Of a stretch of 64,000 nt of DNA, positions 35,500 through 47,500 are shown piece after piece; positions within the stretch are counted from its first letter, which is position 1, and each line of letters opens with the position of its first letter. The DNA lies in contig CAIIXF020000007.1 of assembly GCA_903813345.2 (NCBI GenBank), positions 26,444,698 to 26,508,697 of the forward strand, written 5' to 3'. This DNA comes from Owenia fusiformis. Taxonomy: Eukaryota > Annelida > Polychaeta > Sabellida > Oweniidae. The notes beneath the pieces are model-generated. The model saw only the letters and a list, made by a program, of their open reading frames with translations. It was not told where the DNA came from and ran no database searches. A program made the position numbers and the translations under genes.

Positions 35500-38225
35500 C
35501 CGTAGTTGGCGTAGTCAACATACTATCATGTAGTTAGTTCAATAAAATACCCGTAGCAGACGTAGATATACATACGGTGGATCCTATGGTGTGTATGTAT
35601 ACCTATAGACTCATGTTTTGATGTAGCAAGCGTAGTAGGCGTAGTAAACATACTATGATGTGGTTATTTTCAATAAAAATACCCGTAGCAGACGTACAGA
35701 TGTACCTAGGGTGGACCCTACAGTGTGTATGTATACCTATAGACTTATGTTTTGATGTAGCAAGCGTAGTTGGCGTAGTAAACATACTAGCAGACGTAGA
35801 CATACCTAGGGTGGGCCCTACAGTGTGCATGCATACCTATAGACCCCTGTTTTGGTGTAGCAAGCGTAGTTGGCGTAGTCAACATACTATCATGTGGTTT
35901 TTTGCAATAAAATACCCGTAGCAGACGTAGCTATACCTAGGGTGGACCATGACAGTGTGTATGTATACCTAGAGACCAATGTTTTGGTGTAGCAAGCGTA
36001 GTTGGCGTAGTCAACATACTATCATGTGGTTATTTTCAATAAAATACCCGTAGCAGACGTAGCTTTACCTAGGGTGGACCATGAGAGTGTGTATGTATAC
36101 CTATAGACCAATGTTTTGGTGTAGCAAGCGTAGTTGGCGTAGTCAACACACTATTATGTGGTTATTTGCAATAAAATATCCGTAGCAGACGTAGCTATAC
36201 CTAGGGTGGACCATGCCAGTGTGTATGTATACCTATAGACCAATGTTTTGGTGTAGCAAGCGTAGTTGGCGTAGTCAACATACTATCATGTGGTTATTTT
36301 CAATAAAATACCCGTAGCAGACGTAGCTATACCTAGGGTGGAGCATGACAGTGTGTATGTATACCTATAGACCACTGATTTGGTGTAGCAAGCGTAGTTG
36401 GCGTAGTCAACATACTATCATGTGGTTATTTGCAATAAAATACCCGTAGTAGACGTAGCTATACCTAGGGTGGAGCATGACAGTGTGTATGTATACCTAT
36501 AGACCACTGATTTGGTGTAGCAAGCGTAGTTGGCGTTGTCAACATACTATGATGTGGTTATGTTCAAAAAATACCCGTAGCAGACGTAGTTATACCTAGT
36601 CTGGCTACGCCAACTACGCTTGCTACACCAAAACATTGGTCTATAGGTATACATACACACTGGCATGGTCCACCCTAGGTATAGCTACGTCTGCTACGGG
36701 TATTTTATTGAAAATAACCACATGATAGTATGTTGACTACGCCAACTACGCTTGCTACACCAAAACATTGGTCTATAGGTATACATACACACTCTCATGG
36801 TCCACCCTAGGTATAGCTACGTCTGCTACGGGTATTTTATTGAAAATAACCACATGATAGTATGTTGACTACGCCAACTACGCTTGCTACACCATAACAT
36901 TGGTCTATAGGTATACATACACACTGTCATGGTCCACCCTAGGTATAGCTACGTCTGCTACGGGTATTTTATTGCAAATAACCACATGATAGTATGTTGA
37001 CTACGCCAACTACGCTTGCTACACCAAATCATTGGTCTATAGGTATACATACACACTGGCATGGTCCACCCTAGGTATAGCTACGTCTGCTACGGGTATT
37101 TTATTGCAAATAACCACATGATAGTATGTTGACTACGCCAACTACGCTTGCTACACCAAAACATTGGTCTATAGGTATACACACACACTGCCATGGTGTA
37201 CCCTGGGTACAGCTACGTCTGCTACGAGTATTTGATTGAAAATGACCACTTCATAGTATGTACTGTGTTGACTACGCCAACTACGCCTGATACACCAAAA
37301 CATGAGTCTATAGGTATACATATACTCTGTAGGGTCACCTTATGTACAACTACGTCTGCTACGGGTATTTAATTGAACAAAAAAAGTATAGTATGTTTAA
37401 TACGCCAACTACGCTTGCTACACCCAAACATGAGTCTATAGGTATACCACACACTGCCATGGTGTACCCTGGGTATAGCTACGTCTGCTACGAGTATTTT
37501 ATTGAAAATGACCACTTCATAGTATGTACTGTGTTGACTACGCCAACTACGCCTGCTACACCAAAACATGAGTCTATAGGTATTACTATATACATACACT
37601 GTAGGGTCACCCTATGTACAACTACGTCTGCTACGGGTATTTAATTGAACAAAAACAGTATAGTATGTTTACTACGCCAACTACGCTTGCTACACCTAAA
37701 CATGAGTCTATAGGTATACACACACACTGCCATAGTGTACCCCGGGTACAGCTACGTCTGCTCAGGTACAGCTATGTATACTGCTACGAGTATTTTATTG
37801 AAAATAACCACATCATAGTATGTACTTTGTTGACTACGCCAACTACGCTTGCTACACCAAAACATGAGTCTATAGGTATACACACACACTGTAGGGTTCA
37901 CACACTGCCATGGTGTACCATGGGTACAGCTACGTCTGCTACGGATATTTTATTGAAAATGACCACTTCATAGTATGTACTGTGTTGACTTCGCCAACTA
38001 CGCCTGCTACACCAAAACATGAGTCTACAGGTATACATACACACTGTAGGGTCACCCTTATGTACTGCTACGTCTGCTACGGGCATTTATTTGAAGAAAA
38101 ACAGTATGGTATGTTTACTACGCCAGCTACGCTTGCTACACGGAAACATGAGTCTGTAGGTATACTCACACACTGTCATGGTTCACCCTAGGCCTACGCC
38201 AACTACGCTTGCTACACCAAAACAT
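35500..38225. repeat. Head-to-head inverted satellite array (about 131-bp unit)
   Basis: From about 35500 to 36595 a unit of about 131 bp (GTAGCAAGCGTAGTTGGCGT, CCCGTAGCAGACGTAGCTAT, ACCTAGGGTGGACCATG) repeats about nine times. From 36600 to 38225 the same unit repeats about thirteen times in reverse complement. The switch occurs within about 10 bp of 36597 (TATACCTAGTCTGGCTACGCC). One forward unit (35757-35858) has a 30-bp deletion. From about 37190 the inverted side alternates two unit subtypes, giving a period of about 271 bp. Open frames inside are by-products. The array ends about 285 bp before the CETN3 start codon. Confidence 0.93.
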
Positions 38226-38439
38226 GATCAGGGTACATTACGTATGTACGCGTGATTTTACATGTTGGTTGCGCTTTCTACACATGTGCGAGCCTACCAA
38301 AGCCACATTTGTCTGCATGTTACAGAAATCATGACGAAATATGTTCACCTATCTATGGGATTGTAACATGGGCATGCTATATTGATACATGTCAAGTAGG
38401 TGATCACCGCACACGTGCCCCATTTGTAAACTTTTGTTG

Positions 38440-38510
38440 TATATAAAAATTCTTGAGTTATTTTGCATATTATAACCAATTGAGCATTCCCATTAGTCAT
38501 TCAAACAAAC
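38440..38510 (+). promoter_or_regulatory. Possible TATA box or splice acceptor just upstream of CETN3
   Basis: GTATATAAAAA lies about 70 bp before the start codon and could be a TATA box. Alternatively CATTCCCATTAG ending at 38494 is a usable acceptor, leaving TCATTCAAACAAAC as the 5'UTR part before ATG 38511. The two readings imply different promoters; the sequence does not decide. Confidence 0.35.
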
Positions 38511-41500
38511 ATGAGTCTCTCTCTGAGGTAGGTATATCTGTCAATCTAATTTAGAATCTTCAAATTATATATTAGCCAAATACTGAGGTATTTACAGTTT
38601 ATGTTGTGCAAATGTTTTCTCAGTAATTCCAATTAGATATCTAGAGTCCATTTCACTGCTTCATTTCGTCAGTAGAACGGCAAAAATAAGAAATTGGGAG
38701 ACCATTGTGCAATAATATATGGAAAAGTATATTCATAATGTACATGAATGACATTTGTTTATCTTGGATTGCTTCTAGTTTGGCTAGAGTCCATTTCACT
38801 GCTTCAGTGCGTCAGTAGAACGGCAAAAATAAGAAATTGGGAGACCATTGTGCAATAATATATGGAAAAGTATATTCATAATGTACATGAATGACATTTG
38901 TATATCTTGGATTGCTTCCAGTTTGGCTTATAAAGTGTGTGGCCTCTTATATTTGGATGTTTCTCTGCCATGTTATTTTCAATAAGATTAACATGGCTGA
39001 AATTCTTCAAATTACAAGACGACACAGGCTTATTGCACAAAAAACTAAAAAATCTGAAATATACAAATGTCATTCATGTACATTATGAATATACTTTTCC
39101 ATATATTATTGCACAATGGTCTCCCAATTTCTTATTTTTGCCGTTCTACTGACGCACTGAAGCAGTGAAATGGACTCTAATAAAGTGTGTGGCCTCTCAT
39201 ATTTGGATGTTTCTCTGCCATGTTATTTTCAATAAGATTAACATGGCTGAAATTCTTCAAATTACAAGACGGCACAGGCTAATTGCACAAAAAACTAAAA
39301 AATCAGAAATATACAAATGTCATTCATGTACATTATGAATATACTTTTCCATATATTATTGCACAATGGTCTCCCAATTTCTTATTTTTGCCGTTCTACT
39401 GACGAAATGAAGCAGTGAAATGGACTCTAGATCTATCATATATTTGAAAATGAATTAGGCCTAGTTAGTATGAGCACAATTTGTTTATTGCTGATTCTCT
39501 AGCTAACTTCATTCTCAGCGGTGAATTTTGTCACTCCTCAACATGAAAACCACAGGCCCCAGTATCCCCACACTGAAAGCAAAGCAAAGCAGATCTTATT
39601 AGTTGTTCAGAGCTTTAGATCTTTCTAATCCGACTGCTAAAAGGTGGCGATACTGGTGCCTGTGATGAAAACGGCATGTAGTGCGAAGGGGTTATAACAA
39701 TGCGGGGTAATACGGGGAAACTTTGACACCTTGTTGTTTATTTGCTCTAATTTCCGATTTAGAGGGAATCCATTTATTTCTGACATGGATCGAGATCTCG
39801 TGAGATTTTGGTTTTCCAGAAAAACGGAATTCTAACTTCTAACAAGTAAGTGTCGAAGTTACCCAATTTCTTGTGCGACATTACCTCACACATCGATGTT
39901 ATACCCCTTTGCCCTACAGTGCACCAATTCCAGACCATGCTGATTTGAGACTTCATACTTTCCAATAATGTCTAAATATACATGAATTTGCTGCAACCCT
40001 CAACAGGGTCACATGTTATTTTTCAAATTTGAATCACTCCTTCCCACAGTCTACATCTCTAACTTTTGCACAAGTGCACTAATGTACCTAGAAAAGAATG
40101 TTAACTCTTTTGCGCGGTCAGGCGAGTTTTGTCGCCACTACGCTTTATGGCGTATGTCAACCTGGAGTCGACATGCTATAGGAAAGTTTTAGCAGACTTC
40201 AAAAGATGTCACCCTTGTATTGCAGTGCCAATATTTGGTACTCACATTGACAGGAAGTGATTTAAAATTAATTTGGCGAAGCAAAGTTTCTGAAAAAAAT
40301 TATTTTGGTCACTTAATTGATTTATTTTGTAACAAATACAAATCTGGAAGTGATCAGACATTGTGGTATTTAAAAAGGGCTAGATTTAGACGAGTAATGA
40401 TGATCAAATCGCTGCTATATTCAATTATTCTGGCAGTGAAGCCTAATATTTGAAGCCTCAGAAAATGAAACTTAGAACGATGATGGGCCTGACAACTCTG
40501 TGCCTGGGGGACAGGCAAGGGAAGCTGCTGGGGTACACCAAGGTAATATTTAGTAGGGGTCTTATGTTTTTTTGCAATACATAATGTTTAGGATTTTTTA
40601 TCACCAGTGCCTCTAATTGTGATGAGTTCATGCGTTAACATATAGGCTAGGCAAATGGAAGTTTAACATCCCAAAAATTGCAACAGTTTTTAAATTAGGC
40701 TTATATTGTATATTGATACCAGTTGAAAAACATATCAAAAATATAGAAAAATATATGCAGTGGACAAATATGAAATGTCACGTTCTAGGTATCCCCCTCC
40801 AAATTTGAGTATGGGATTGTAAATATTTTTTTATTTCAAAATGGAATGCTCTTGTCAACTAAACGAGTAATATTATGATAGTTTACTGACATAAGAGCAA
40901 CTAAAAATTGTTAACCAACTATTTGAGTGCAAAAATTGGCATTTCTAGCCCCAATTATCTGAAAATAGGCCATCGAATAGCTCGAATTTAATTTAACAAT
41001 GTATTTATTTCTGTATCAATTTATCTGAATTGCATGAAAAAAATCAAGGAGGTTATTTTACACCTGACCATTGTATTTGATAAGTATCAGGGTCATTAAG
41101 TGAATATTGAGGGTGAAAATAATATTTGAAATTTCAATATTTTACCACACCCACTTTTGGGGTGACCTTACTTTTGATTAATTACTTCAAAGATATGTCA
41201 TATTTGAACTCAATAGCACAACTAAATTATTTGTAAAGGCTTATTTTGTCCTGAAATCAGTTTTTTGATGTTTTCAGGAAAGGATTGTGTAAAAAAGTTA
41301 AAAAAAACAGCAAATGCCAGGTGAAATATAGGGGAAGCCCTACTTTTAGTTGATAACTGCTAAATTATCAAATGTTCTTTTCCTTTTAAATTCAATTTGA
41401 TATATAATATACCTTTTCTGGTAAAACAGAGAACGATTTGTTAGAAATTAAGTAGAATCAGTGGTCTAAAAATATCCTTGAAAAGGCAACAATGCAAAAT

Positions 41501-44500
41501 GTTAAATATCACTGTCCCTGACATCAGTTTATTAATACAGTATGAGCCAAAAAAGGTAACCCAACCAAATGTTTGTTAATAACCCAGTCATTCAGCATGG
41601 GTCTGACATAATATTTGGCACAATTGCCTTGTTCAATGTTCTTTCATTCTGCTAAGTGTCATTGATCTATACTTAATAGTCACGATTTTATGGCCATTTA
41701 CAAAATGTGCTCAAAATATCGAAATGTGCCTGACTGACTGGACATCAATACCAAGTCCAGTTTTTTTATCTGTTGACCTTTTTTCTATACTAGCAACACT
41801 TGAAACATTAAAACAAGAGATAAGAATGAAGATGAGAGCCATAACACAAGATTTTTATGCTCTTGATTTGAACAACTACGCACGATACGTTCAAGTTGGC
41901 CTCCAGGCATGACACCCATATTTCATGGCATGGTATAAAATGGCCATAAAATCGTGACCACTAGAGATAGACCACTGAGATTGGGTAGATTGATAATACA
42001 TTGACCAAGACTCAACTCATGCAGGATGACTGGACTGAGTTATTAAGATTTGTTTGGGTTACCTTTTTGGCTCGCCCTGTATTAAGGAAAAATTGTTATT
42101 TTTGACTAAGGTGTTCTTAACCACACAGTGATATTGAGAAATGAAATGAAGAAGTTCAACTGAAGAATTGGATTTCAAGATGAAATTCAATAATTAATGA
42201 GGAAAAGGTTTCTACGTTAATAAATCCTACTGAGTTAACTAGTGTAACACAAAGTAAATCCCTGGTCTTTATACAGGGCATGGTTCGATTACGTTATGTT
42301 CATTGTCAAAAAGCTGCCTTAATTTTGTAATCTTAACCTTCATATATGGCAACAATCAGTTACAAACTTGTCTATCACCAAACTTCATCAGGGGCGGATC
42401 TGGGAACCAACAAGGGGGGGGGGGGCAAATTTCAGGTCTGAGAAGAAAACATCTGGGCTTGCGCGAAAAAAAAATGTTGGCCCCTAAAAGCCTTAATTTT
42501 GAAACATTGAGGCCCATTTTCTTCAAAATGTGGCCTGTAATTAAAAAATAAGGCCTTAAAAGGCCCACTTATGACCAAAAAGGCCCACTTTTTGGGGCCT
42601 TAAGGCCTTTTTTCGGGCCCAATTTTTTTTCTGGGCCCACCCAAGGGTACCCTGCGTACAGAGTCTAGTTAAACTACAGACGAAGCTCTCTTTTAAGAAG
42701 TGAAGTCAAACGAATGCAAAGGGTAACCCAGGGGGAGGGGAAGATCCGCTAGTGTTCATTATTTAGTCATCATTATTTTCATAATCAGTAATGGAGGTAT
42801 TTGCACAAATACCTTTGCATACCTTACATGCCATAGAACAATTATTCCATTTTTCTGCAAGTACATCTCATAGAAGTACAATCTGCCTTACACACACAAT
42901 GGATGATCTCTGAGAGAGGGGAGCTGCATTTAGGCAATTGGTACAAAAGCTTCGTTGCTTATTTCCCAGCCCAATTATAATGGAGACAGTTTATTTCCCT
43001 CCCACTCCTGGATCTGATGGTACACTCTGTAACTGTGGTATTCCGCAGCATCAGAAGTTGGAGGAAGAACACGAGGCTGCAATAATTCAGATCTTGCTGC
43101 TCTCTTTTAATAGAATTTTTGAAGTCTAAGTTCATTTAGGGTTTCACCATTTTCCACCATAAATTGACAAAAGAGCATGTTCCTCTGCAATGACAGAGTT
43201 GCTTGCATTTCACTGGTTTTCCACTAAATTACGTTGTAACAAAATGTCGGAACATCGAAGGTATGATTTTTCTTTTTTTCCTTATTTCACACGTTGTAGG
43301 CAGAATTTCCACAACATTGATATCACAAACATGTATCAGTATTATGTGTTTAAAAAATGTACATATTTGTGAACAAATAGTTCAGAAGACAACAGAATCG
43401 TCGATTTAATTCCTCACTTTAGTTACATAAACGGTATTTCGATAAACAGTTAAGATCTGCACTTTTAACCCAAAATCGTTTATGTAACTTAAGTAAGAAA
43501 TTCTTGTCTATGCCAGGTATAATCAGAATGCGGTGTCACACCCCAGAAAAGATAAACAAAAGACAATCTTATTTCATTTATATTCCAACATTTTGTTTCT
43601 TGGGTTACTGCTTTTGGTTCAGGTTTGAAGAAAATGTTGAAGTTTGTGTTTACAAGGAGATCTGTATGAGTACTGTATTTGAGGTTTGGACACTTTGGAT
43701 TACAGTTTTCACAATCACAATATCTGCATCCGATTCTGAATGTAGCACATGTACACTCAATGTTTTCCAATCTGACAGACAGAATTACCATCATTCCTAC
43801 GCACTGAAATTATATTAATGAGACTCCCCAGATATCTGAGATTTAAATGTGCTCTATCAGTTTAAATTCCGTTTAATAAACCATTTAAATTCCGTTTAAT
43901 AAACCATAAATTCGTTTCTACAGCATTATACATCCAATTGATAGTTCCATAGTAATGTACTCTTATGTGATGATTTATTTATCTGATGAATTTAAATATA
44001 TGCAAATTTTGTAATTGCGGATTGTAATTAATAATTTTAATTTAAACAATATTAAATTTCACAGAAACTACAACTTACATTAACTAGATAAGCCTAGTAT
44101 AGAGCAGTTATCAAATACCCTACTAATATCAGAGTGGTGATTTGTAATTATTCATCAAATAAAAGTGAGGTCACCTTAACATTTCACCTGGTGCAACTAA
44201 TAATTCCTATTTTTCATACTAATAAGGTATAAACCTTCACTTGTATTTTAGATGATGACAAGCCTATATAAATGATTTAGATGTCAACTCTAACACAAAT
44301 GTGATGCATTGTGGGAGTTAGTCATCAAAACTTTAAGTCTCCCCTATAGTGGGTGGGGCAAAACTATGAAAATGAAATAATTTTTTTCTTCCTAAGTATA
44401 CACGTTAGAATTCTGACACTCTCCAAATATGAAGTTCATATAAATATGTAACACCATGATTTTTTCATGTTTTTCTGACAAACTGATCCTAAAATATCTA

Positions 44501-47500
44501 AATAGATATGTGATAACATGCCTGTTTTGTTGCCTATTTTGTTATACTTTGGGGTCAAATGACCAATTACTGGTCTCAAAAATGATTAAAATAATATTTT
44601 ATTTTATTTATTTTATTTGTGAATATGTTATCTATCATAATAAAGCTTGAATACTTGACTAAAGTATTCCATTTGGGAAGAAAAAATTGTTTCCTACCAA
44701 TACTCAATTTTGGGGTAGGGTTGTAGGGGGTACCTAGGAAGTGAAATTTCATATTTGTCCACTGCATACATTTTTCTATATTTTTGATATGTTTTTCAAC
44801 TGATATCAATACATAATACAAGACTAATTTAAAAACTGTTGCAATTTTTGGGATGTTTGGGCCTTTTATGAGCCCATTTGCTTAGCCTAATATGATTTAT
44901 ACATATGTTTCCAATTATGAGTAAAAATTTGGTGGTGTTATCTCTATTGGTTTAGGTTTTATGTCACTTTCAAATTGGCAGGCATGAAAATCCTAATTTT
45001 TAGTAAATTAATTACCGCTCAGTAGCTTTTAAAAATAATTAAATACCGCGCAAAAGAGTTAAGAAGAATGTTTTGATAAAATGTATAAAAACAAGAAAAT
45101 TCAGAGAAAAAATTCAGAAAATTTTTTTACTGAATTTTTCTCGTTTTTCTCATTTTTTGTGTGGAAGGAGTGATTCCTATTTGAAAAATAACATGTGACT
45201 AAATTGAGGAATGCAGAAAAATTCCGATCATGCACCTTGGCCTTAAATTTTTTATATATTTTACATTTTGTACACTCTCAACTACTAATGTATGTCCCCT
45301 TGAAAATTCTCTTCTTTAACATGTGAAATCCTCAATTCAGCAAATCCATGTGTCATTTATTTATGGTGAGCACTGTATTTCATGGCTTTTGCGAGATACA
45401 TGGAACAATAAATTAATGTGTCAATATTGTGGAACAATTTTGGGGTTTCTGTGTTCTGATTTAAGCGGGGATATTGTTGTGGTCTCATCCTTTTTGTGGA
45501 CTTTGTTCAGTGGTTGGTGTTTGGCAGTTAGTGTTCCTTGGTTGGGGTTCCACGTCAGCATGTGTAACAAATGGCAGGTGGTCACATTTTGCATGTTTGA
45601 TGCCTTGTTATTTTGTGATACCTTGACAGGGTTCAGGGGTTTCATGAGACTTTCTATCAGCAAAATGAATGGATGTAACAATTACAATTACAACAAACTA
45701 TTCTTTAAATCAAATAGAAATATCACCTATTGTGCCTGCTGCTCACGGACCTCTGCCAGATTCCTCCTATCAGAAATTTTTTACTTCCTTGATTCTGGAG
45801 TCAGTTTATTGAGGAGTATTACATACCATGCGAAGCATTTGTATTGAAGTCAATGGAGCTGAAGGTCGGCTATATATTCCTGTATAGCCGCCAAACCTTT
45901 TACCATGACAATCTTATGACGTCATTGGGACATCATGTTTCATTTCTTCCTAATTTCACTCGCACACAGACATGTGGCGTCATTGATATAACGTAGCCAT
46001 GATATAAAAGTATGTAATACAACAGTTATGTCCGTATCATTGAATATATGCCTTCGGTCTGTCGTAATATAACCCTCGCAAGCTCGGGCTATATTGGTGA
46101 CAGACCTCAGGCATATATTCAATGATAGGGACATAACTGCTAAATATAACTTGTCTTAGACATACCTCAAATGATACGTACTGTTGGCATCATCAATCGC
46201 TTCAACCATATATATATTATATATGTAAGCATCTGTTGATAAAAGCACAAAATAGTGTAGTGGAAAGATAATGTCCCGTTTTGGCAATTTCCCTAGTTCA
46301 GGATGTCTATTCCAGAGATCATATGTCTATTCTGAGAATGTAACGCCAGTCCAGATGACGTCATACCAGGGATTACTAAGAAACACCATGACGTTTCTTG
46401 GCTGTCCTGTAGAAACCATTGTTTGTTTAGGATATGTGATCATTTGCTTTCATTGGCTGTTCGTTGTGATGTGAAGTAAGCTGATAGATGAACATCATTA
46501 TAGACATCACTGGAAATGGGCCGGAAACTACTGAATTCAGACATTATCTTTCTACTCTGAAAATGTGAAATAATTGTCCTGGAAAAATACTATTTATAGC
46601 GTCAATAATTGATTTCATGTAACCATTCAAACTGAAATATGAAGAAGAGATTACAAGGCAAGTATTGATCACTCGATGCTTGAGAGATAGTTAAAGTAAA
46701 GGTCAGTACCAGGGTCTAATATTTGGGTTGTCATTTTTTGGATGTACTATTTTTGGTTTTGAGTGAGATCTCATTTATTCATTGAGTCTACCAATTGAGA
46801 CTGGATCTGGCTCCGGATCCATGCTGCTGCTAGGCTAATGAAGCACCTGGGTTTTGACCACCAGGAAGTTATTTTACATCATCATATTATTATATTTCAA
46901 GAGTTTGAGCAACCAAACTAAATCTTGTTTCTATTCTATGGCCTTGTAAAAGGAGTGTTTTCAGGAGGAGTGTTTTCTAGTTAAAGTAGAGAATGGAACT
47001 AGTATGTAGCCATGCATGCATGCTTGCATTCAATCAGTAACACTATATTTGCAGGCAGGAGTTCTCTCTGGACAAAGGGAAAAGAAGAAAGAGAAGAGAA
47101 CTTGGTGAAGAACAAAAACAAGAAATAAAAGAGGCATTCGAACTGTTTGACACTGATAAGGACAGAGCTATTGACTATCATGAGCTGAAGGTCGCCATGA
47201 GAGCATTAGGGTTCGAGGTGAAAAAAGCTGATGTTCTCAAAGTACTACGTGATTATGATCGTGAGGGAACTGGGAAAATAAGCTTTGAGGATTTCAATGA
47301 AGTCAGTAAGTATATTTTTTTTTAAGACTGGTCTCTGTTTCTTTGCTAATTGCTATCAATATTTGCGATCACATATTTTATTCATATTCTTTCATCCTAT
47401 CTCTATTTTACATCATTTCCCATTTATTTAAAGTATACCCCTTTTAGGCAGCAATTTAGGCAACATTTTTATGTCACCACCAAAAGTGTTTCAATTGCAA

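Larger units (their letters stand above)
40105..45058. mobile_element. TTAA-flanked 5-kb element with inverted ends (piggyBac-like?)
   Basis: Both ends read TTAA followed by CTCTTTTGCGCGGT: TTAA at 40101-40104 on the left, and the inverse on the right with TTAA at 45059-45062. A TTAA target and 14-bp perfect ends with C-TTT-GCG are what piggyBac elements show. Further inside, 40640-40870 and 44640-44890 are diverged inverted copies of each other (about 220 bp, for example CATCCCAAAAATTGCAACAG). Outside the TTAA, 39980-40062 and 45165-45222 are also inverted copies (CACATGTTATTTTTCAAA). No transposase was recognised in the interior, which instead holds a nested mariner-type element and another repeat. 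Confidence 0.55.
38528..47054 (+). other. CETN3 intron 1 (8.5 kb), no other gene seen
   Basis: GTAGGT opens it and TATTTGCAG closes it. It contains the duplicated hairpin at 38641-39430, the TTAA-flanked element at 40105-45058, a short dispersed repeat near 45460-45612 and a hairpin at 46019-46141. Longer open frames (for example 43489-43818 on both strands, 45323-45847) have no recognisable domain. Confidence 0.6.

Noticed and set aside
37342-38191. Open frames with repeated Thr/Pro/Ala/His peptides on both strands
   Set aside because: They follow the 131-bp satellite unit and its inverted copies; not a gene.
35500-38225. CRISPR-like or phage-like reading of the regular repeats
   Set aside because: Units are about 131 bp, tandem without unique spacers, occur in both orientations and lie in an intron-rich animal genome.
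43489-43818. Overlapping open frames of about 100 codons on both strands, one cysteine-rich
   Set aside because: Both strands being open at once suggests chance. The cysteine spacing matches no finger family I know, and the stretch is inside the TTAA-flanked element.
45323-45847. 174-codon plus-strand open frame with several cysteines
   Set aside because: Part of it is the dispersed TGTAACAAATGGCAGGTGG repeat also found near 48966 and 52960. No domain is recognisable and it lies inside CETN3 intron 1.
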